From Tenacibaculum sp. SG-28 (GTDB taxonomy: Bacteria; Bacteroidota; Bacteroidia; Flavobacteriales; Flavobacteriaceae), in NCBI RefSeq assembly GCF_002954385.1, contig NZ_MQVY01000006.1, positions 1 through 64,000 on the forward strand: a stretch of 64,000 bases of DNA, given 5' to 3'. A program made the translations under genes and the position numbers. Positions within the stretch are counted from its first letter, which is position 1; the number at the start of each line of letters is the position of its first letter. Below, in pieces: positions 17,518 to 29,551 of the stretch. The notes under the pieces are model-generated. The model saw only the letters and a program-made list of their open reading frames with translations, ran no database searches and had not been told where the DNA came from.

Positions 17518-19371
17518 TTACCTGTTAAAAATTCCATCAATTTCCTGTAAAGTTAAGGTTTTAAAAGTTGGCTTTCCAAAAGGAGAAACCGTGGGTTCTT
17601 TGCAAGAGAATAAATTATTAACGAGATTGTCTTGTTCTCTGGTGGTTAAAGGAACTCCTGTTTTTATTGCGAGCGATTTAGCAAAGGATTTTGCCATAAC
17701 GTCAAAATGGCTAAAACTAGCGTCTGGAACTTCCATTTTTATATCATCTAACAATTGTTCTAAAATTAGAGAAATTTGACTCTCCGTAATAGAAGTTGGT
17801 ATGCCTTCGATACTTAAATTATCTTTGCCTATTTCCTTAAATAAAAATCCTGCACTTTCTAAGTCAGCTTTAATGCTACAGATTGTCTCTATGTCGGAAG
17901 GACTAAAAGAAATGGAAACAGGAAAGAGTAATTGTTGGCTACTGGCTTCTTTTACAGTAATATTTTCTAAAAAGTTTTCGTATAAAATGCGCTGATGTGC
18001 TTGGGATTGGTGAATGAGTACTACGCCAGATTTTATGGAACTAAGAATGTATTTTTTTTGAATTTGAAAACTTTTACTTGTGTTGTTCTCTTTTTCCGAA
18101 GTAAATAATTGTTCTTGCTGTGTTTCTGACGCAACAGAACTGTATAATGCTTCCCAACTTCCTTGCTCTTTTGTAAAGGAATGTTGGTAACTGTTATTTT
18201 TAGGGGTAGAAGTTCTTGGCGTAAAAGAATTACCAGAAGTGCTACTTTTTGTTTCACTTATTTTAAAAGGATTAAAGCTAGGGTCAACAGCAATAGGAGG
18301 TGTTTTTGTTACCTCTTTTCTATTATACGCATATGGCGTATCAAGATTAGCATCTCGATCAAAATCTAAAACGGGAGCAATGCTATATTGTCCTAAACTG
18401 TGTTTTACAGTGGCTCTCAATATAGCATACAGTGCTTTTTCATTGTCGAATTTTATTTCTGTTTTTGTCGGATGTATATTTATGTCAATAGAGTCTGTAG
18501 GGACTTCTAAATATAAAAAATAAGAAGGATGCGCTCCATGGTCCAATAGTCCTTCAAATGCATTTACAACGGCATGGTTTAAGTAAGAACTTTTTATAAA
18601 CCTGTTATTGACAAAGAAAAATTGTTCTCCTCTCTTTTTCTTAGCAAAAGCAGGTTTTGCAATAAAACCTTTTACAGATACAATGTCTGTTTGTTCGCTT
18701 ATTGGAACTAATTTTTCATTCATTTTAGTTCCAAAAATGTTAACAATTCGCTTTCGTAAGTTGCTTTCTTTTAAATGGTAGATCTCATTGTTATTATGGT
18801 GTAATAAAAAAGTAATGTCAGGATGTGCTAGAGCAATGCGTTGGAATTCGTCAACAATGTGACGTGTTTCTATGGTGTCTGATTTTAGAAAATTCCTCCT
18901 AGCAGGAATGTTGTAAAATAAATTTTTTACTGCTATACTTGTTCCTTTTCCAAAAGATACTGGCTCTTGGGTTGTAATCTTACTACCCTCAATTTTAATG
19001 TATGTTCCAAGTTCCTGTGTCTCTTGTTTGGTTTTTAATTTTACCTGCGCAATGGCAGCAATCGATGCAAGTGCTTCCCCTCTAAATCCTTTTGTATTCA
19101 GGTTAAATAAATCTTTTGCATGCGATATTTTAGACGTGGCGTGTCTTTCAAAAGACAATGCTGCATCGGTTGGGCTCATCCCTTTTCCATTGTCAATTAC
19201 TTGAATTAGGGTTTTTCCTGCATCTTTTAGGATTAACTTTACAGATGTGGCTCCAGCGTCTATAGAATTTTCCATTAATTCTTTCACTACAGAGGCAGGT
19301 CTTTGCACTACCTCACCAGCAGCGATTTGATTGGCCACATGGTCGGGTAGTAGTTGAATGATGTTTGACAT
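17518..19371 (-). CDS. mutL: DNA mismatch repair protein MutL
   Basis: 617-residue MutL. The N-terminal GHKL ATPase motifs are LMENSIDAGATSVKL, DNGKGM and TKGFRGEALASIAA; then FFVNNRFIKSS and HPTKTEIKF of the transducer domain; a low-complexity linker (about 360-430); and the C-terminal dimerisation domain. It couples MutS mismatch recognition to downstream excision. The site corresponding to the endonuclease motif DQHAxxER reads HQSQAHQRILYE, lacking the Asp, so latent nicking activity is doubtful. It precedes a small membrane protein gene in the opposite transcriptional order by 9 bases. Confidence 0.93.
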   Translation of the reverse strand: MSNIIQLLPDHVANQIAAGEVVQRPASVVKELMENSIDAGATSVKLILKDAGKTLIQVIDNGKGMSPTDAALSFERHATSKISHAKDLFNLNTKGFRGEALASIAAIAQVKLKTKQETQELGTYIKIEGSKITTQEPVSFGKGTSIAVKNLFYNIPARRNFLKSDTIETRHIVDEFQRIALAHPDITFLLHHNNNEIYHLKESNLRKRIVNIFGTKMNEKLVPISEQTDIVSVKGFIAKPAFAKKKRGEQFFFVNNRFIKSSYLNHAVVNAFEGLLDHGAHPSYFLYLEVPTDSIDINIHPTKTEIKFDNEKALYAILRATVKHSLGQYSIAPVLDFDRDANLDTPYAYNRKEVTKTPPIAVDPSFNPFKISETKSSTSGNSFTPRTSTPKNNSYQHSFTKEQGSWEALYSSVASETQQEQLFTSEKENNTSKSFQIQKKYILSSIKSGVVLIHQSQAHQRILYENFLENITVKEASSQQLLFPVSISFSPSDIETICSIKADLESAGFLFKEIGKDNLSIEGIPTSITESQISLILEQLLDDIKMEVPDASFSHFDVMAKSFAKSLAIKTGVPLTTREQDNLVNNLFSCKEPTVSPFGKPTFKTLTLQEIDGIFNR

Positions 19372-19380
19372 AAGTGGTTA

Positions 19381-19656
19381 TTACGATAAAAAAATGGATA
19401 GTTCAAAGTCGATAATGTACAGAAATATAAAAATCAAAATGATAATGATAATGGCATGCGTTTTGTTAAATCCACCGTTTTTAGAATTTTTAAATTCGTC
19501 AATGGCAGCATTAAATTTACCTTTTAAACTTTTCTTTTTCCCAACAGTGGTTCTGAATTTGTCAAATTTATGTTTTACCTCATAAGGGTTTCCCTCTCCC
19601 TTGTAGTAACGAGGAGTATAATCAAATTTTTTATTTTCTTTTTTTATAAATCCCAT
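19381..19656 (-). CDS. Small conserved membrane protein
   Basis: 91-residue protein with a basic, Tyr-rich N-terminal region (KKFDYTPRYYKGEGNPYEVK) and a single C-terminal hydrophobic helix (about 69-88). This tail-anchored layout is found in a Bacteroidota-restricted family that is often located beside mutL and ribH; that is from memory. The function is unknown. It lies 9 bases upstream of mutL on the same strand and is likely co-transcribed with it. Confidence 0.75.
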   Translation of the reverse strand: MGFIKKENKKFDYTPRYYKGEGNPYEVKHKFDKFRTTVGKKKSLKGKFNAAIDEFKNSKNGGFNKTHAIIIIILIFIFLYIIDFELSIFLS

Positions 19657-19838
19657 AAAAGTTTTGTTTTGCGTTTAAGTGCACAAAAATTACACCACCA
19701 TATCCAAAAATACTGAATTTACATCGGTTGGTAAAAAATCTTAACATCTAAGTTACCCTTGGGAACTTGTGTTTTTAAGCGTTTGCTTCTTTTTCTTTAC
19801 AGGAACTAGTAGTAGCGCAAGCGCTATTGGATAGTCTG

Positions 19839-20345
19839 TTAAAAACCTAAAGAATTGGATGTTCTTTTTTGTTGTTTTAATGCGGCCATTTTTACGGCAG
19901 CTACAGCACATTCAATTCCTTTATTTCCAAGTTTTCCTCCAGATCTATCTATAGATTGTTGTTTTGTGTTATCGGTTAATACACAAAAAATAACCGGAAC
20001 ATCATATTTAATATTTAGATTGGTAATTCCTTGAGTTACCCCATCACATACAAAATCAAAGTGTTTCGTTTCTCCTTGTATAACGTTCCCGATGGCAATT
20101 ACAGCGTCTAACTTATGGGTTTCAATTATTTTTTTACATCCATATACCAGTTCAAAACTACCCGGAACATCCCACGATATGATGTTTTCTTTAAGTGTTC
20201 CGCAATCTATAAGGGTATCTATTGCTCCTTGGTGTAGGTTATTAGTTATTTCAGGGTTCCATTCTGAAACAACAATCCCAAATCGAAAATCTTTCGCATT
20301 TGGGATTGAAGCTTTATCGTAATAAGATAAATTTGTTGTTGCCAT
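19839..20345 (-). CDS. ribH: 6,7-dimethyl-8-ribityllumazine synthase
   Basis: 168-residue lumazine synthase, the penultimate enzyme of riboflavin synthesis. It condenses 5-amino-6-ribitylaminouracil with 3,4-dihydroxy-2-butanone 4-phosphate. Motifs: VVSEWNPEIT, WDVPGSFELVYGCKKI, AIGNVIQGETKHFDFV with catalytic His95, and the C-terminal SGGKLGNKGIECAVAA. Full length for the family. The other rib genes are not in the window, and I see no FMN riboswitch in the short upstream gap. Confidence 0.95.
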   Translation of the reverse strand: MATTNLSYYDKASIPNAKDFRFGIVVSEWNPEITNNLHQGAIDTLIDCGTLKENIISWDVPGSFELVYGCKKIIETHKLDAVIAIGNVIQGETKHFDFVCDGVTQGITNLNIKYDVPVIFCVLTDNTKQQSIDRSGGKLGNKGIECAVAAVKMAALKQQKRTSNSLGF

Positions 20346-20413
20346 TTATTTTGTATTAACGTACTGTAAAATTGATACTGTAAAGATACGTAAACTCAAT
20401 TTTAGCCACGCAA

Positions 20414-21196
20414 TTATTGCGCGTACTTAGCCCCGTTGATGTACTTTTCTATATCTCTACCCTGAGAAGATTCGCTATATCTTTCTTTAATCGTGGTAAA
20501 CAAACGCTCTGCTCTGCTGAAATCTTTTAAGTTCATTGCTATTTGACCAGCTTTAAATAAGAATAACGGTGATGTAAAGTCATTATCTTTTTTATTTGCG
20601 GCTTTTTCATAATAGTCAAGAGCATCCTCTAATTGGTTGATATCCGCAAAAGCATCCCCTATAGCTCCTAATGCAGTAGGACCTAATAGTTCATCCTCTG
20701 ACGAGTATTTACTCAAATACTCGATAGCATCTTCGTATTTTTTCATTTTTAGATATGAGATACCGGCGTAATAGTTCGCTAAATTTCCTGCTTTGGTACC
20801 TGAAAAACTATCTGCAATATCAAGAAATCCGTATTTTCCTTCACCACCTTCTAACCCAAGCGTATATAAAGAATCCGCCGTTTTACCTGTAGAAGTTGTG
20901 GCTTCATCAAAAAAGGTACGAGGGTATGCAAGCTCGTTTGATGCGTCAAGCTCTGCTGGTTCTGCTACAAATTTATTGTAGGCCAAGAAAACCAAAATTA
21001 CGGCCGCAATCCCAACCAATCCGTAAAACAATGGTTGGCTGTTTTTTTCAATCCATTGTTCTGATTTATTAGCTGCATCGTCTAAGTTGTTAAACACCTC
21101 AGCAGTTGTACTTTGTGATTCGTCAAAAGTTTCCTCTACTTCTTGTGCGTTTTTTTCTTTCTTAGGTTTATAACCTCTTTTCTTGTATGTTGCCAT
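20414..21196 (-). CDS. TPR membrane protein (YfgM-like)
   Basis: 260-residue protein. A basic N-terminus (KKRGYKPKKEKN) and acidic stretch precede one membrane helix (about 57-73), followed by several tetratricopeptide repeats (about 120-255, for example YYAGISYLKMKKYEDAIEYL). The architecture is that of YfgM, a periplasmic TPR protein working with the SecYEG translocon and chaperones. It sits just upstream of ribH on the same strand and divergently from recF. Confidence 0.8.
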   Translation of the reverse strand: MATYKKRGYKPKKEKNAQEVEETFDESQSTTAEVFNNLDDAANKSEQWIEKNSQPLFYGLVGIAAVILVFLAYNKFVAEPAELDASNELAYPRTFFDEATTSTGKTADSLYTLGLEGGEGKYGFLDIADSFSGTKAGNLANYYAGISYLKMKKYEDAIEYLSKYSSEDELLGPTALGAIGDAFADINQLEDALDYYEKAANKKDNDFTSPLFLFKAGQIAMNLKDFSRAERLFTTIKERYSESSQGRDIEKYINGAKYAQ

Positions 21197-21309
21197 AATT
21201 GCTTAAAAAATTGGTGCCGACAAAAATAGTTTTTTTAATTGGAATTAAAAACCGATTTTTAGTAAAATTTCAATAATTTGCGCTACCTTTTAAGAAACAT
21301 TTTTTTTAC

Positions 21310-22389
21310 ATGTATTTGCAGCGAATTTCCTTGGTGAATTTTAAAAACATTGAATCAAAATCCTTCACATTTCAAAAGAAAATTAATTGTTTTGTGGGAG
21401 CTAATGGAGTCGGTAAAACAAATGTGTTAGACGCTATTTATTATCTGTCTTTTACCAAAAGTTATTTTAATGCCATTGCTGGTCAAAACATACGGCATGG
21501 AGAAGGTTTTTTTATGATCGAAGGAGATTATCTTATCGAAAACCGTCCAGAATCTGTTTTGTGTTCTTTGAAAAAGGGACAAAAGAAGGTGTTAAAAAGA
21601 AATGGGAAGGTATATGATAAGATTTCCGATCATATTGGGCAATTACCTTTGGTAATCATCTCTCCTGCCGATCGCGATTTAATAATTGAAGGAAGTGATA
21701 CGCGCAGAAAGTTTATGGATGGTGTTATTTCGCAACAAGACAAAACCTATTTGTCGCATTTAATTGCCTACAATAAAACGCTAACCCAAAGAAATGCTCT
21801 TTTGAAATACTTTGCAGCAAATCGCACCTTTGATGCACTTAATTTGAAGATTTATGACCAACAGTTAGTTCAGCATGGAACTGTTATTTATGAAAAACGA
21901 AGCTCTTTTTTAAAAGAGTTTTTACCTATCTTTATCGAGAAGCACAAAGTTATTACCGGTGCAGCTGAAACTGTGAATCTAGTGTATAAAAGCCAGCTAA
22001 ATAGTACTTCGTTTGAAGAATTGTTGCAATTACATTTAGAGAAAGATAAAATAATGCAATATTCTACAGTTGGCGTTCACAAAGATGATTTGGTTTTTGA
22101 AATAGAAAGTTACCCGATTAAAAAATTCGGATCACAAGGGCAACAAAAATCCTATTTAATTGCCCTGAAATTTGCACAATTTGACTTTATAAAAAAACAA
22201 GCAAAACGAACACCAATTTTACTGTTAGATGATATTTTTGATAAATTAGATGAGCAGCGAGTTTCTCAAATTATCGATTTGGTAAACAATGATGATTTTG
22301 GCCAAATTTTTATAACCGATACCCATGCAGATAGAACTGAAAATGTTTTGAGAAAAAGTGACAAAGAATATCAAATGTTTAAACTTTAA
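21310..22389 (+). CDS. recF: DNA replication and repair protein RecF
   Basis: 359-residue SMC-like ATPase that loads RecA at gaps together with RecO and RecR. Walker A is [17 protein letters not shown] (about 30-46), the ABC signature region is [20 protein letters not shown], and Walker B is [17 protein letters not shown]. Full family length. It is followed 13 bases later by a DUF721 gene on the same strand, an arrangement common in bacteria (recF-DUF721/DciA). Confidence 0.95.
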   Translation: MYLQRISLVNFKNIESKSFTFQKKINCFVGANGVGKTNVLDAIYYLSFTKSYFNAIAGQNIRHGEGFFMIEGDYLIENRPESVLCSLKKGQKKVLKRNGKVYDKISDHIGQLPLVIISPADRDLIIEGSDTRRKFMDGVISQQDKTYLSHLIAYNKTLTQRNALLKYFAANRTFDALNLKIYDQQLVQHGTVIYEKRSSFLKEFLPIFIEKHKVITGAAETVNLVYKSQLNSTSFEELLQLHLEKDKIMQYSTVGVHKDDLVFEIESYPIKKFGSQGQQKSYLIALKFAQFDFIKKQAKRTPILLLDDIFDKLDEQRVSQIIDLVNNDDFGQIFITDTHADRTENVLRKSDKEYQMFKL

Positions 22390-22402
22390 CACACGATTTT
22401 TG

Positions 22403-22699
22403 ATGGCGAAAAGAGAAAACGACAGCCACTCCGTAAAGGATTTAATGAAGAGTTTTATCAAAGAAAATAAATTAGAAAAAGGATTTCATAAAATTCATAT
22501 TGAAGAAGCTTGGTATAAAATAATGGGACCCGGTGTTGCATCGTATACCGAGGAGATAAAGTTGCAAAGTGGAACCTTATTTATTCGATTGCGTTCCTCA
22601 GTGTTGCGAGAAGAACTAAGCCATGGAAAAGAAAAAATTAAAGGAATGTTGAACGAAGAAATGCGCGAGGAAGTGGTGAAAAGACTATTGCTGGTGTAG
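22403..22699 (+). CDS. DUF721 (DciA-like) protein
   Basis: 98-residue protein of the DUF721 family, related to DciA, which assists loading of replicative helicase DnaB. Features: VKDLMKSFIKENKLEKGFHK, WYKIMGPGVASYTEEIKLQS and LRSSVLREELSHGKEKI, the usual KH-like core. The frame is open further upstream inside recF, but the ATG at 22403, 13 bases after the recF stop, gives the family's normal start. A strong terminator follows at 22736. Confidence 0.85.
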   Translation: MAKRENDSHSVKDLMKSFIKENKLEKGFHKIHIEEAWYKIMGPGVASYTEEIKLQSGTLFIRLRSSVLREELSHGKEKIKGMLNEEMREEVVKRLLLV

Positions 22700-22735
22700 A
22701 TTAGAGATAAAAACTTGAGTAAAACTAGTTTTCAT

Positions 22736-22769
22736 AAAAAACTCGTCAAAATTTATGACGAGTTTTTTT
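22736..22769. terminator. Terminator between DUF721 gene and ndk
   Basis: Stem AAAAACTCGTCA / TGACGAGTTTTT with a short AT loop and T runs on both strands. It serves the convergent recF-DUF721 unit and ndk. Confidence 0.75.
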
Positions 22770-22803
22770 ATGATAAATAAATAGTGATTCTTGCCAAATT
22801 GGA

Positions 22804-23223
22804 TTAAAACATTTCTCTACCTGAGAAGTGAAAAGCTCCTTCAATAGCTGCATTGTCATCAGAATCTGAACCATGTACTGCGTTCTCACCTATAGAAGTT
22901 GCAAATAATTTACGGATTGTTCCTTCCGCTGCTTCTGCAGGATTGGTCGCGCCAATTAAAGTTCTGAAGTCTTCCACAGCATTATCTTTTTCTAATATAG
23001 CTGCAACAATTGGTCCTCTTGTCATGAATTCCACTAGCTCTCCAAAGAATGGACGCTCGCTATGGATTGCATAAAACGTTTCTGCGTCGCGCTTTGTCAT
23101 GTGTGTTTTTTTCATTGCTACAATTCTAAAACCTGCAGCATTGATTTTTTCTAATATAGCACCAGTATGTCCGTTTTCAACTGCATCTGGTTTAATCATT
23201 GTAAATGTTCTATTTGTTGCCAT
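22804..23223 (-). CDS. ndk: Nucleoside diphosphate kinase
   Basis: 139-residue Ndk, which equilibrates nucleoside di- and triphosphates through a phosphohistidine intermediate. [19 protein letters not shown] opens the fold, [19 protein letters not shown] is conserved, and catalytic His117 lies in NAVHGSDS. Full length. Monocistronic, with a terminator downstream, convergent to recF-DUF721. Confidence 0.95.
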   Translation of the reverse strand: MATNRTFTMIKPDAVENGHTGAILEKINAAGFRIVAMKKTHMTKRDAETFYAIHSERPFFGELVEFMTRGPIVAAILEKDNAVEDFRTLIGATNPAEAAEGTIRKLFATSIGENAVHGSDSDDNAAIEGAFHFSGREMF

Positions 23224-23355
23224 TTTATCAATCTTCTTTTTTAAATCGGCGCAAATTTACGACTTTTAATGTTATGAGCAAGTTAAGTCTTGTATAATCA
23301 AGAAATAGGTAATGGCAAAAGGTAGATAAAACATTAATTTGTATATTCGCCACTT

Positions 23356-24387
23356 ATGATTTTAAAACAATTTGACAAGTTAAAAGAATATCTTTTACAA
23401 CCTAGAAACATAGTTGTCATAGGGCATAGAAATCCCGATGGTGACGCTATTGGGTCTACGCTTGGGTTAAAGCATTATTTTGATTTAAAAGGCCATCAAA
23501 CGCAAGTTTTAATGCCTAATGAATATCCTGATTTTTTACATTGGATTCCGGGTTCTGAAACAGTTTATCGTTTCGATAGACAAAATAAACAATGCTTACG
23601 TGCTTTGCGTAAAGTAGATATAATATTTTTATTAGACTTTAATGCTTTTCACAGGGTAGGAACAGATATGCAAAATACATTGGAAACCATGCGTTGTGAT
23701 TTCGTTCTCATTGACCATCACCAACAACCCGACGATTTTACCTACATGTATTCCGATACAGAAATGTCATCAACTTGTCAGATGGTGTACAACTTTATTG
23801 CTAAAATGGGAGACAAGGGTATGATTAATAAAGATATAGCAACTTGTTTGTATACTGGTATTATGACCGATACCGGCTCTTTTCGTTTTAGATCAACAAC
23901 AAGCCAAACCCATCGCGTTATAGCAGATTTAATTGACAAGGGTGCTGCAAATGATAGAATTCACAGTAATGTAAATGACGCAAATTCGCAAAGTCGCTTG
24001 CTACTTCTCGGGCAAGCGCTATCTAATTTACAGGTATTACCAGAGTTTAAAACAGCGTACATAACCATATCTGAAGAAGAAAAGCGAAAATTTAATTACT
24101 CGAAAGGTGATACAGAGGGTATTGTTAACTATGCACTATCGATTAAAGGAATTGTTTTTGGTGTAATCTTTATAGAAGATGCGGAACAAGGAATTACGAA
24201 AATTTCATTTCGTTCTAAAGGTACTTTCTCTGTTAATCAATTTGCTCGAAAGTATTTTAATGGTGGCGGTCATGACAATGCAGCAGGAGGAAAGAGCAAT
24301 TTATCTATCGAAGAAACCGTGAAGAAGTTTACCAGTTTATTACCTAACTATGCCAACGAATTACAAACCTCATATGCGACACTTTAG
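23356..24387 (+). CDS. nrnA: Oligoribonuclease / pAp phosphatase NrnA (DHH family)
   Basis: 343-residue DHH-DHHA1 phosphoesterase that degrades nano-RNA and dephosphorylates pAp. Metal motifs: GHRNPDGDAIGS (His24, Asp28, Asp30), the isolated Asp in IIFLLDFNAFH, DHHQQPDDF, TGIMTDTGSFRF, and the C-terminal FNGGGHDNAAGG substrate motif. Its last 14 bases overlap the start of gldI, so nrnA and gldI are one unit. Confidence 0.92.
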   Translation: MILKQFDKLKEYLLQPRNIVVIGHRNPDGDAIGSTLGLKHYFDLKGHQTQVLMPNEYPDFLHWIPGSETVYRFDRQNKQCLRALRKVDIIFLLDFNAFHRVGTDMQNTLETMRCDFVLIDHHQQPDDFTYMYSDTEMSSTCQMVYNFIAKMGDKGMINKDIATCLYTGIMTDTGSFRFRSTTSQTHRVIADLIDKGAANDRIHSNVNDANSQSRLLLLGQALSNLQVLPEFKTAYITISEEEKRKFNYSKGDTEGIVNYALSIKGIVFGVIFIEDAEQGITKISFRSKGTFSVNQFARKYFNGGGHDNAAGGKSNLSIEETVKKFTSLLPNYANELQTSYATL

Positions 24388-24909
24388 ACCTGTTATTTTT
24401 CTAGTTTTTGCATTTGTTTTACTTTCGTGTAAGGAAGAAGTAGCACGAAAACCTAAGCAGCAGGGAAAACAATTTTTTATAATGAATTGATTGAGAAAAA
24501 TAAGAAGCTAAATGCTGCTGAAAAGAAAAAATTAGAATTGTTAATAGCAAGAGATACCGTAAATGTTTACCTTACCAGTACCAATGGATACTGGTACTTT
24601 TACCAGAAAAAAGATAGTTTGGCTAGTCTTACTCCGAAGACAAATGATCAAATAGAAATCGAATTTGATATCAGGAATTTACAGAACGAACTAGTTTATA
24701 AAAAACAAAAACGATTTTACACCGTAGATAAAGAGGATTTTATACCTGCTCTGCAAGACGGTGTAAAGAGAATGAAAATAGGAGAAACAGTTACTTTTTT
24801 GATTCCATCTTACAGTGCTTTTGGGGTGGTAGGAGATGGAAACAAAATAGGAGTAAACGAGTCTCTTATTAGTACAGTAACTTTACACAACATAAATATT
24901 AAAAAGTAA
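24374..24909 (+). pseudogene. gldI: GldI FKBP-type lipoprotein, split by a one-base deletion
   Basis: Frame from ATG 24374 gives a lipoprotein signal (VFAFVLLSC) and RKPKQQGKQF, then stops. The next frame resumes FYNELIEKNKKLNAAEKKKL and ends in an FKBP domain (GVKRMKIGETVTFLIPSY). One base is missing at the T6 run 24473-24478. This is GldI, the gliding-motility-associated peptidyl-prolyl isomerase lipoprotein of flavobacteria. It overlaps nrnA and leads a run of three isomerase genes. Loss of GldI abolishes gliding in Flavobacterium johnsoniae, but the clean deletion looks like a read error. Confidence 0.85.
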
Positions 24910-24920
24910 ATTATATTAAA

Positions 24921-25646
24921 ATGAGAATAACTAAAATTATTGCCGCTGCGATTGTCGGACTAACTATTGTATCATGTAGTAACGGACAGCTTAAAACAAA
25001 CAGTTCGCTGAATTCGGATATCGATTCTGTCAGTTATGCTATTGGTGTAGATATGGCTACTAAAATTACCGTGAATTTTAAAGAAGCAGACTATGATATG
25101 TTTTTACAAGGTTTTAAAAGTGTATTAGATTCTACAGACTTGAAAATCGATCCCAAGGATGCCAATATTGTCATATCTAATTATTTTAGAAAAGCACAAG
25201 AGGATAAGATGAAGTTGATGCAGGAGAAGCAGGAGATTGAGGCCATAAGAAAGTTTGGAGAGTATAAAAAAGTAAATGAAGACTTTTTAGAGAAAAATAA
25301 AAATAATTCTGGTGTCGTAACGACGGCTTCAGGATTACAATATTCGGTATTAAAAGAGGGAGAAGGAGAAGCACCTAAAGAAAGCGCTAGGGTTAAAGTA
25401 CATTATACAGGAACTTTAATTGACGGTACCGTTTTTGATAGTTCTGTGGAGAGAAACCAACCTGCTGAATTTGGTGTTACTCAAGTTATCAAAGGATGGA
25501 CTGAGGGACTTCAGTTAATGAAGCCAGGAGCGAAATATAAATTCTTTATTCCGCAAGAATTAGCGTATGGTTATCTTCAAAAGGGAGATAAAATTAAACC
25601 ATTTTCAACCTTGGTTTTTGAAGTGGAGCTTTTAGAAGTAAAATAG
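24921..25646 (+). CDS. FKBP-type peptidyl-prolyl isomerase lipoprotein (FkpA/Mip-like)
   Basis: 241-residue lipoprotein with lipobox LTIVSC19. An N-terminal helical dimerisation domain (about 35-125, [14 protein letters not shown]) precedes the FKBP domain (about 136-241; [45 protein letters not shown]). It is an envelope protein-folding catalyst. It lies 11 bases after gldI, with a terminator after it at 25668. Confidence 0.9.
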   Translation: MRITKIIAAAIVGLTIVSCSNGQLKTNSSLNSDIDSVSYAIGVDMATKITVNFKEADYDMFLQGFKSVLDSTDLKIDPKDANIVISNYFRKAQEDKMKLMQEKQEIEAIRKFGEYKKVNEDFLEKNKNNSGVVTTASGLQYSVLKEGEGEAPKESARVKVHYTGTLIDGTVFDSSVERNQPAEFGVTQVIKGWTEGLQLMKPGAKYKFFIPQELAYGYLQKGDKIKPFSTLVFEVELLEVK

Positions 25647-25667
25647 AGTTAATAAAAAGTATTTTTT

Positions 25668-25695
25668 AGGCTAGTATTGTGCTAGCCTAGTTTTT
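25668..25695 (+). terminator. Terminator after FkpA-like gene
   Basis: Perfect stem AGGCTAG / CTAGCCT with a 7-base loop, followed by AGTTTTT. It sits 21 bases after the FKBP gene and before the cyclophilin gene on the same strand. Confidence 0.65.
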
Positions 25696-25723
25696 AGTAG
25701 ATTTATACAAATACCTAATTAAA

Positions 25724-26766
25724 ATGAAATTTAATACTGCTATTTTTGTTCTAGTCACCACTTTATTTTTTTCTTGTAAGTCTGTTAAATATCCAGACTT
25801 AGAAAGTGGTATATACGCAGATATCCAAACAAATAGAGGAGATATTCTTTTAAAATTACATAAAGATGAAGTGCCAATGACTGTTGCAAATTTTATTGCA
25901 TTAGCCGAAGGTAACAATCCGCAAATGACAGATTCCTTGAAAGGAAAACCATATTACGATGCTACTGTATTTCATCGTGTGATTAAAGATTTTATGATTC
26001 AAGGAGGTGACATTACTGGAACGGGTAAAGGAAATGCTGGATACCGTTTCCCAGATGAATTTCCAATGAACGAAAAAGGGGAATTACTATTCAAACACGA
26101 TAAAAAAGGTGTTTTGTCTATGGCAAATTCTGGAGTTAATACCAACTCCAGTCAATTTTTCATAACCCACAAAGCAACACCATGGTTAGATGGGAAGCAT
26201 ACGGTATTTGGTATGGTTCTCAAAGGACAAGAAATCGTAGATACCATTCAAAAAACAATATCATCAATCACATTGAGATACTTCGAGTAGGAAAAGATGC
26301 GAAAGCTTTCGACGCTCCTCTTGTTTTTGAAACGGAATTGGCAAATGCGGAAGAAAGGGAAGCCGAAAGAAAGCGTATGCTCGAAAAATTGAAGCAAGAA
26401 TTTTTGGATAGTATGGGTATTCAGAAAGCGACAGAGACCGCTTCAGGCCTAAAAATACGCTATCTTCAAAAAGGAAAAGGTAAAAAAGTCAATCCAGCAT
26501 TGCTTACGCAAGCACACTATGAAATTTATACCGCTAATGGAAAAAAGGTAGACTCTAGTATAGAGAAAGGAGAACCTCTAAGTTTTGTAATAGATGAGAT
26601 GAGTTTAATCGCCGGTTGGAAAGAAGGAGTGAAGACCATGCGCGAAGGAGATAAGGCTGTATTTTTCATTCCATATTACCTTGGGTATGGAGAAAGAGGC
26701 ATAGGGCCAATTCCTCCAAAAACGGATTTGGTATTAGAGGTTGAAATTCTTAAGGTAGGAAAGTAA
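25724..26766 (+). pseudogene. Cyclophilin-FKBP fusion lipoprotein, split by a one-base deletion
   Basis: Frame one (from 25724) carries a lipobox TLFFSC and a cyclophilin domain (FHRVIKDFMIQGGDITGTG, SSQFFITHKATPWLDGKHTV). It leaves frame after VDTIQK. Frame two continues NNIINHIEILRVGKDAKAFD and a C-terminal FKBP domain (LIAGWKEGVKTMREGDKAVF). A seventh A in the A6 run at 26250-26255 joins them into one protein of about 347 residues. Two unrelated isomerase folds in one envelope lipoprotein are known in Bacteroidota. Probably intact in the organism. Confidence 0.85.
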
Positions 26767-26770
26767 ATTG

Positions 26771-27343
26771 ATGGAGAGTTTATTTGAATTAGATACAGAG
26801 TTACTATTATTTCTAAATAGTTTAGGAAGTCCTCGTTTTGACTCCTTTTGGTTAGCAATAACCAAACAATTTAATTGGGCACCGGTTTTTTTGCTGGTTT
26901 TAGTATATATGTTTCGGCAATTAGGAGTTAAAAAAGGGGTGTTTACCTTAGTCTTTTTAATTTTTCTTGTCGCTTTTTCTGATCAGTTCACTAATTTTAT
27001 AAAGGGTATCACCTCGAGAACAAGACCATGTAATACAGATGCTTTACAAGACCATCTGCGCTATTTTTCCTACAAGCCTAAAGGCTACAGTTTTTGGTCA
27101 GGACATGCATCCTTGTCTACTACTTTTACTGTTTTTATGATTCTAATGTTTCGAACGAGATCCAAAAGTATTTATGCACTTCTCGTTTTTCCATTATTCT
27201 TTGGATATAGTAGAATATATTTAGGAGTACATTATCCATTAGATGTTACCATGGGATATATTTCTGGAATTATTTTGGGGTGGTTATTTTTTAGACTTTA
27301 TCGCATACTGCATCAAAAAATATTTAAACAACCCTACTTTTAA
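26771..27343 (+). CDS. PAP2-family phosphatase
   Basis: 190-residue membrane phosphatase with about five helices. The tripartite acid-phosphatase motif is complete: K-x6-RP in KGITSRTRP, SGH in FWSGHASLS, and SR-x5-H-x3-D in SRIYLGVHYPLD. It probably dephosphorylates a lipid pyrophosphate (undecaprenyl or phosphatidic type). ATG 26771 lies 4 bases after the isomerase gene stop, so it is probably in the same transcript. A terminator follows at 27363. Confidence 0.88.
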   Translation: MESLFELDTELLLFLNSLGSPRFDSFWLAITKQFNWAPVFLLVLVYMFRQLGVKKGVFTLVFLIFLVAFSDQFTNFIKGITSRTRPCNTDALQDHLRYFSYKPKGYSFWSGHASLSTTFTVFMILMFRTRSKSIYALLVFPLFFGYSRIYLGVHYPLDVTMGYISGIILGWLFFRLYRILHQKIFKQPYF

Positions 27344-27362
27344 AAAGTTAATAAGCATTGCT

Positions 27363-27393
27363 AAGCATTTTCGAACGAAAATGCTTTTTTTTT
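27363..27393 (+). terminator. Terminator after PAP2 gene
   Basis: Eleven-base stem AAGCATTTTCG / CGAAAATGCTT with a tiny loop, followed by about nine T residues, 20 bases after the PAP2 stop. Confidence 0.75.
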
Positions 27394-27443
27394 AATATAT
27401 AAGTAATTTGTACTATCTTGCATTTGTTATGCGTGCATAATAA

Positions 27444-29492
<2,049 letters not shown>

Positions 29493-29519
29493 AATATAAA
29501 TTACTTTTTAACATAAAAC

Positions 29520-29551
29520 AACCATGTGATTGCAATTACGCATGGTTTTTT
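29520..29551 (+). terminator. Terminator after fadH
   Basis: Stem AACCATG / CATGGTT with a 14-base AT-rich loop and a following T6 run. Confidence 0.55.

Noticed and set aside
20346..20413. FMN riboswitch around ribH
   Set aside because: The upstream gap is under 70 bases, AT-rich, with no RFN-like conserved blocks.
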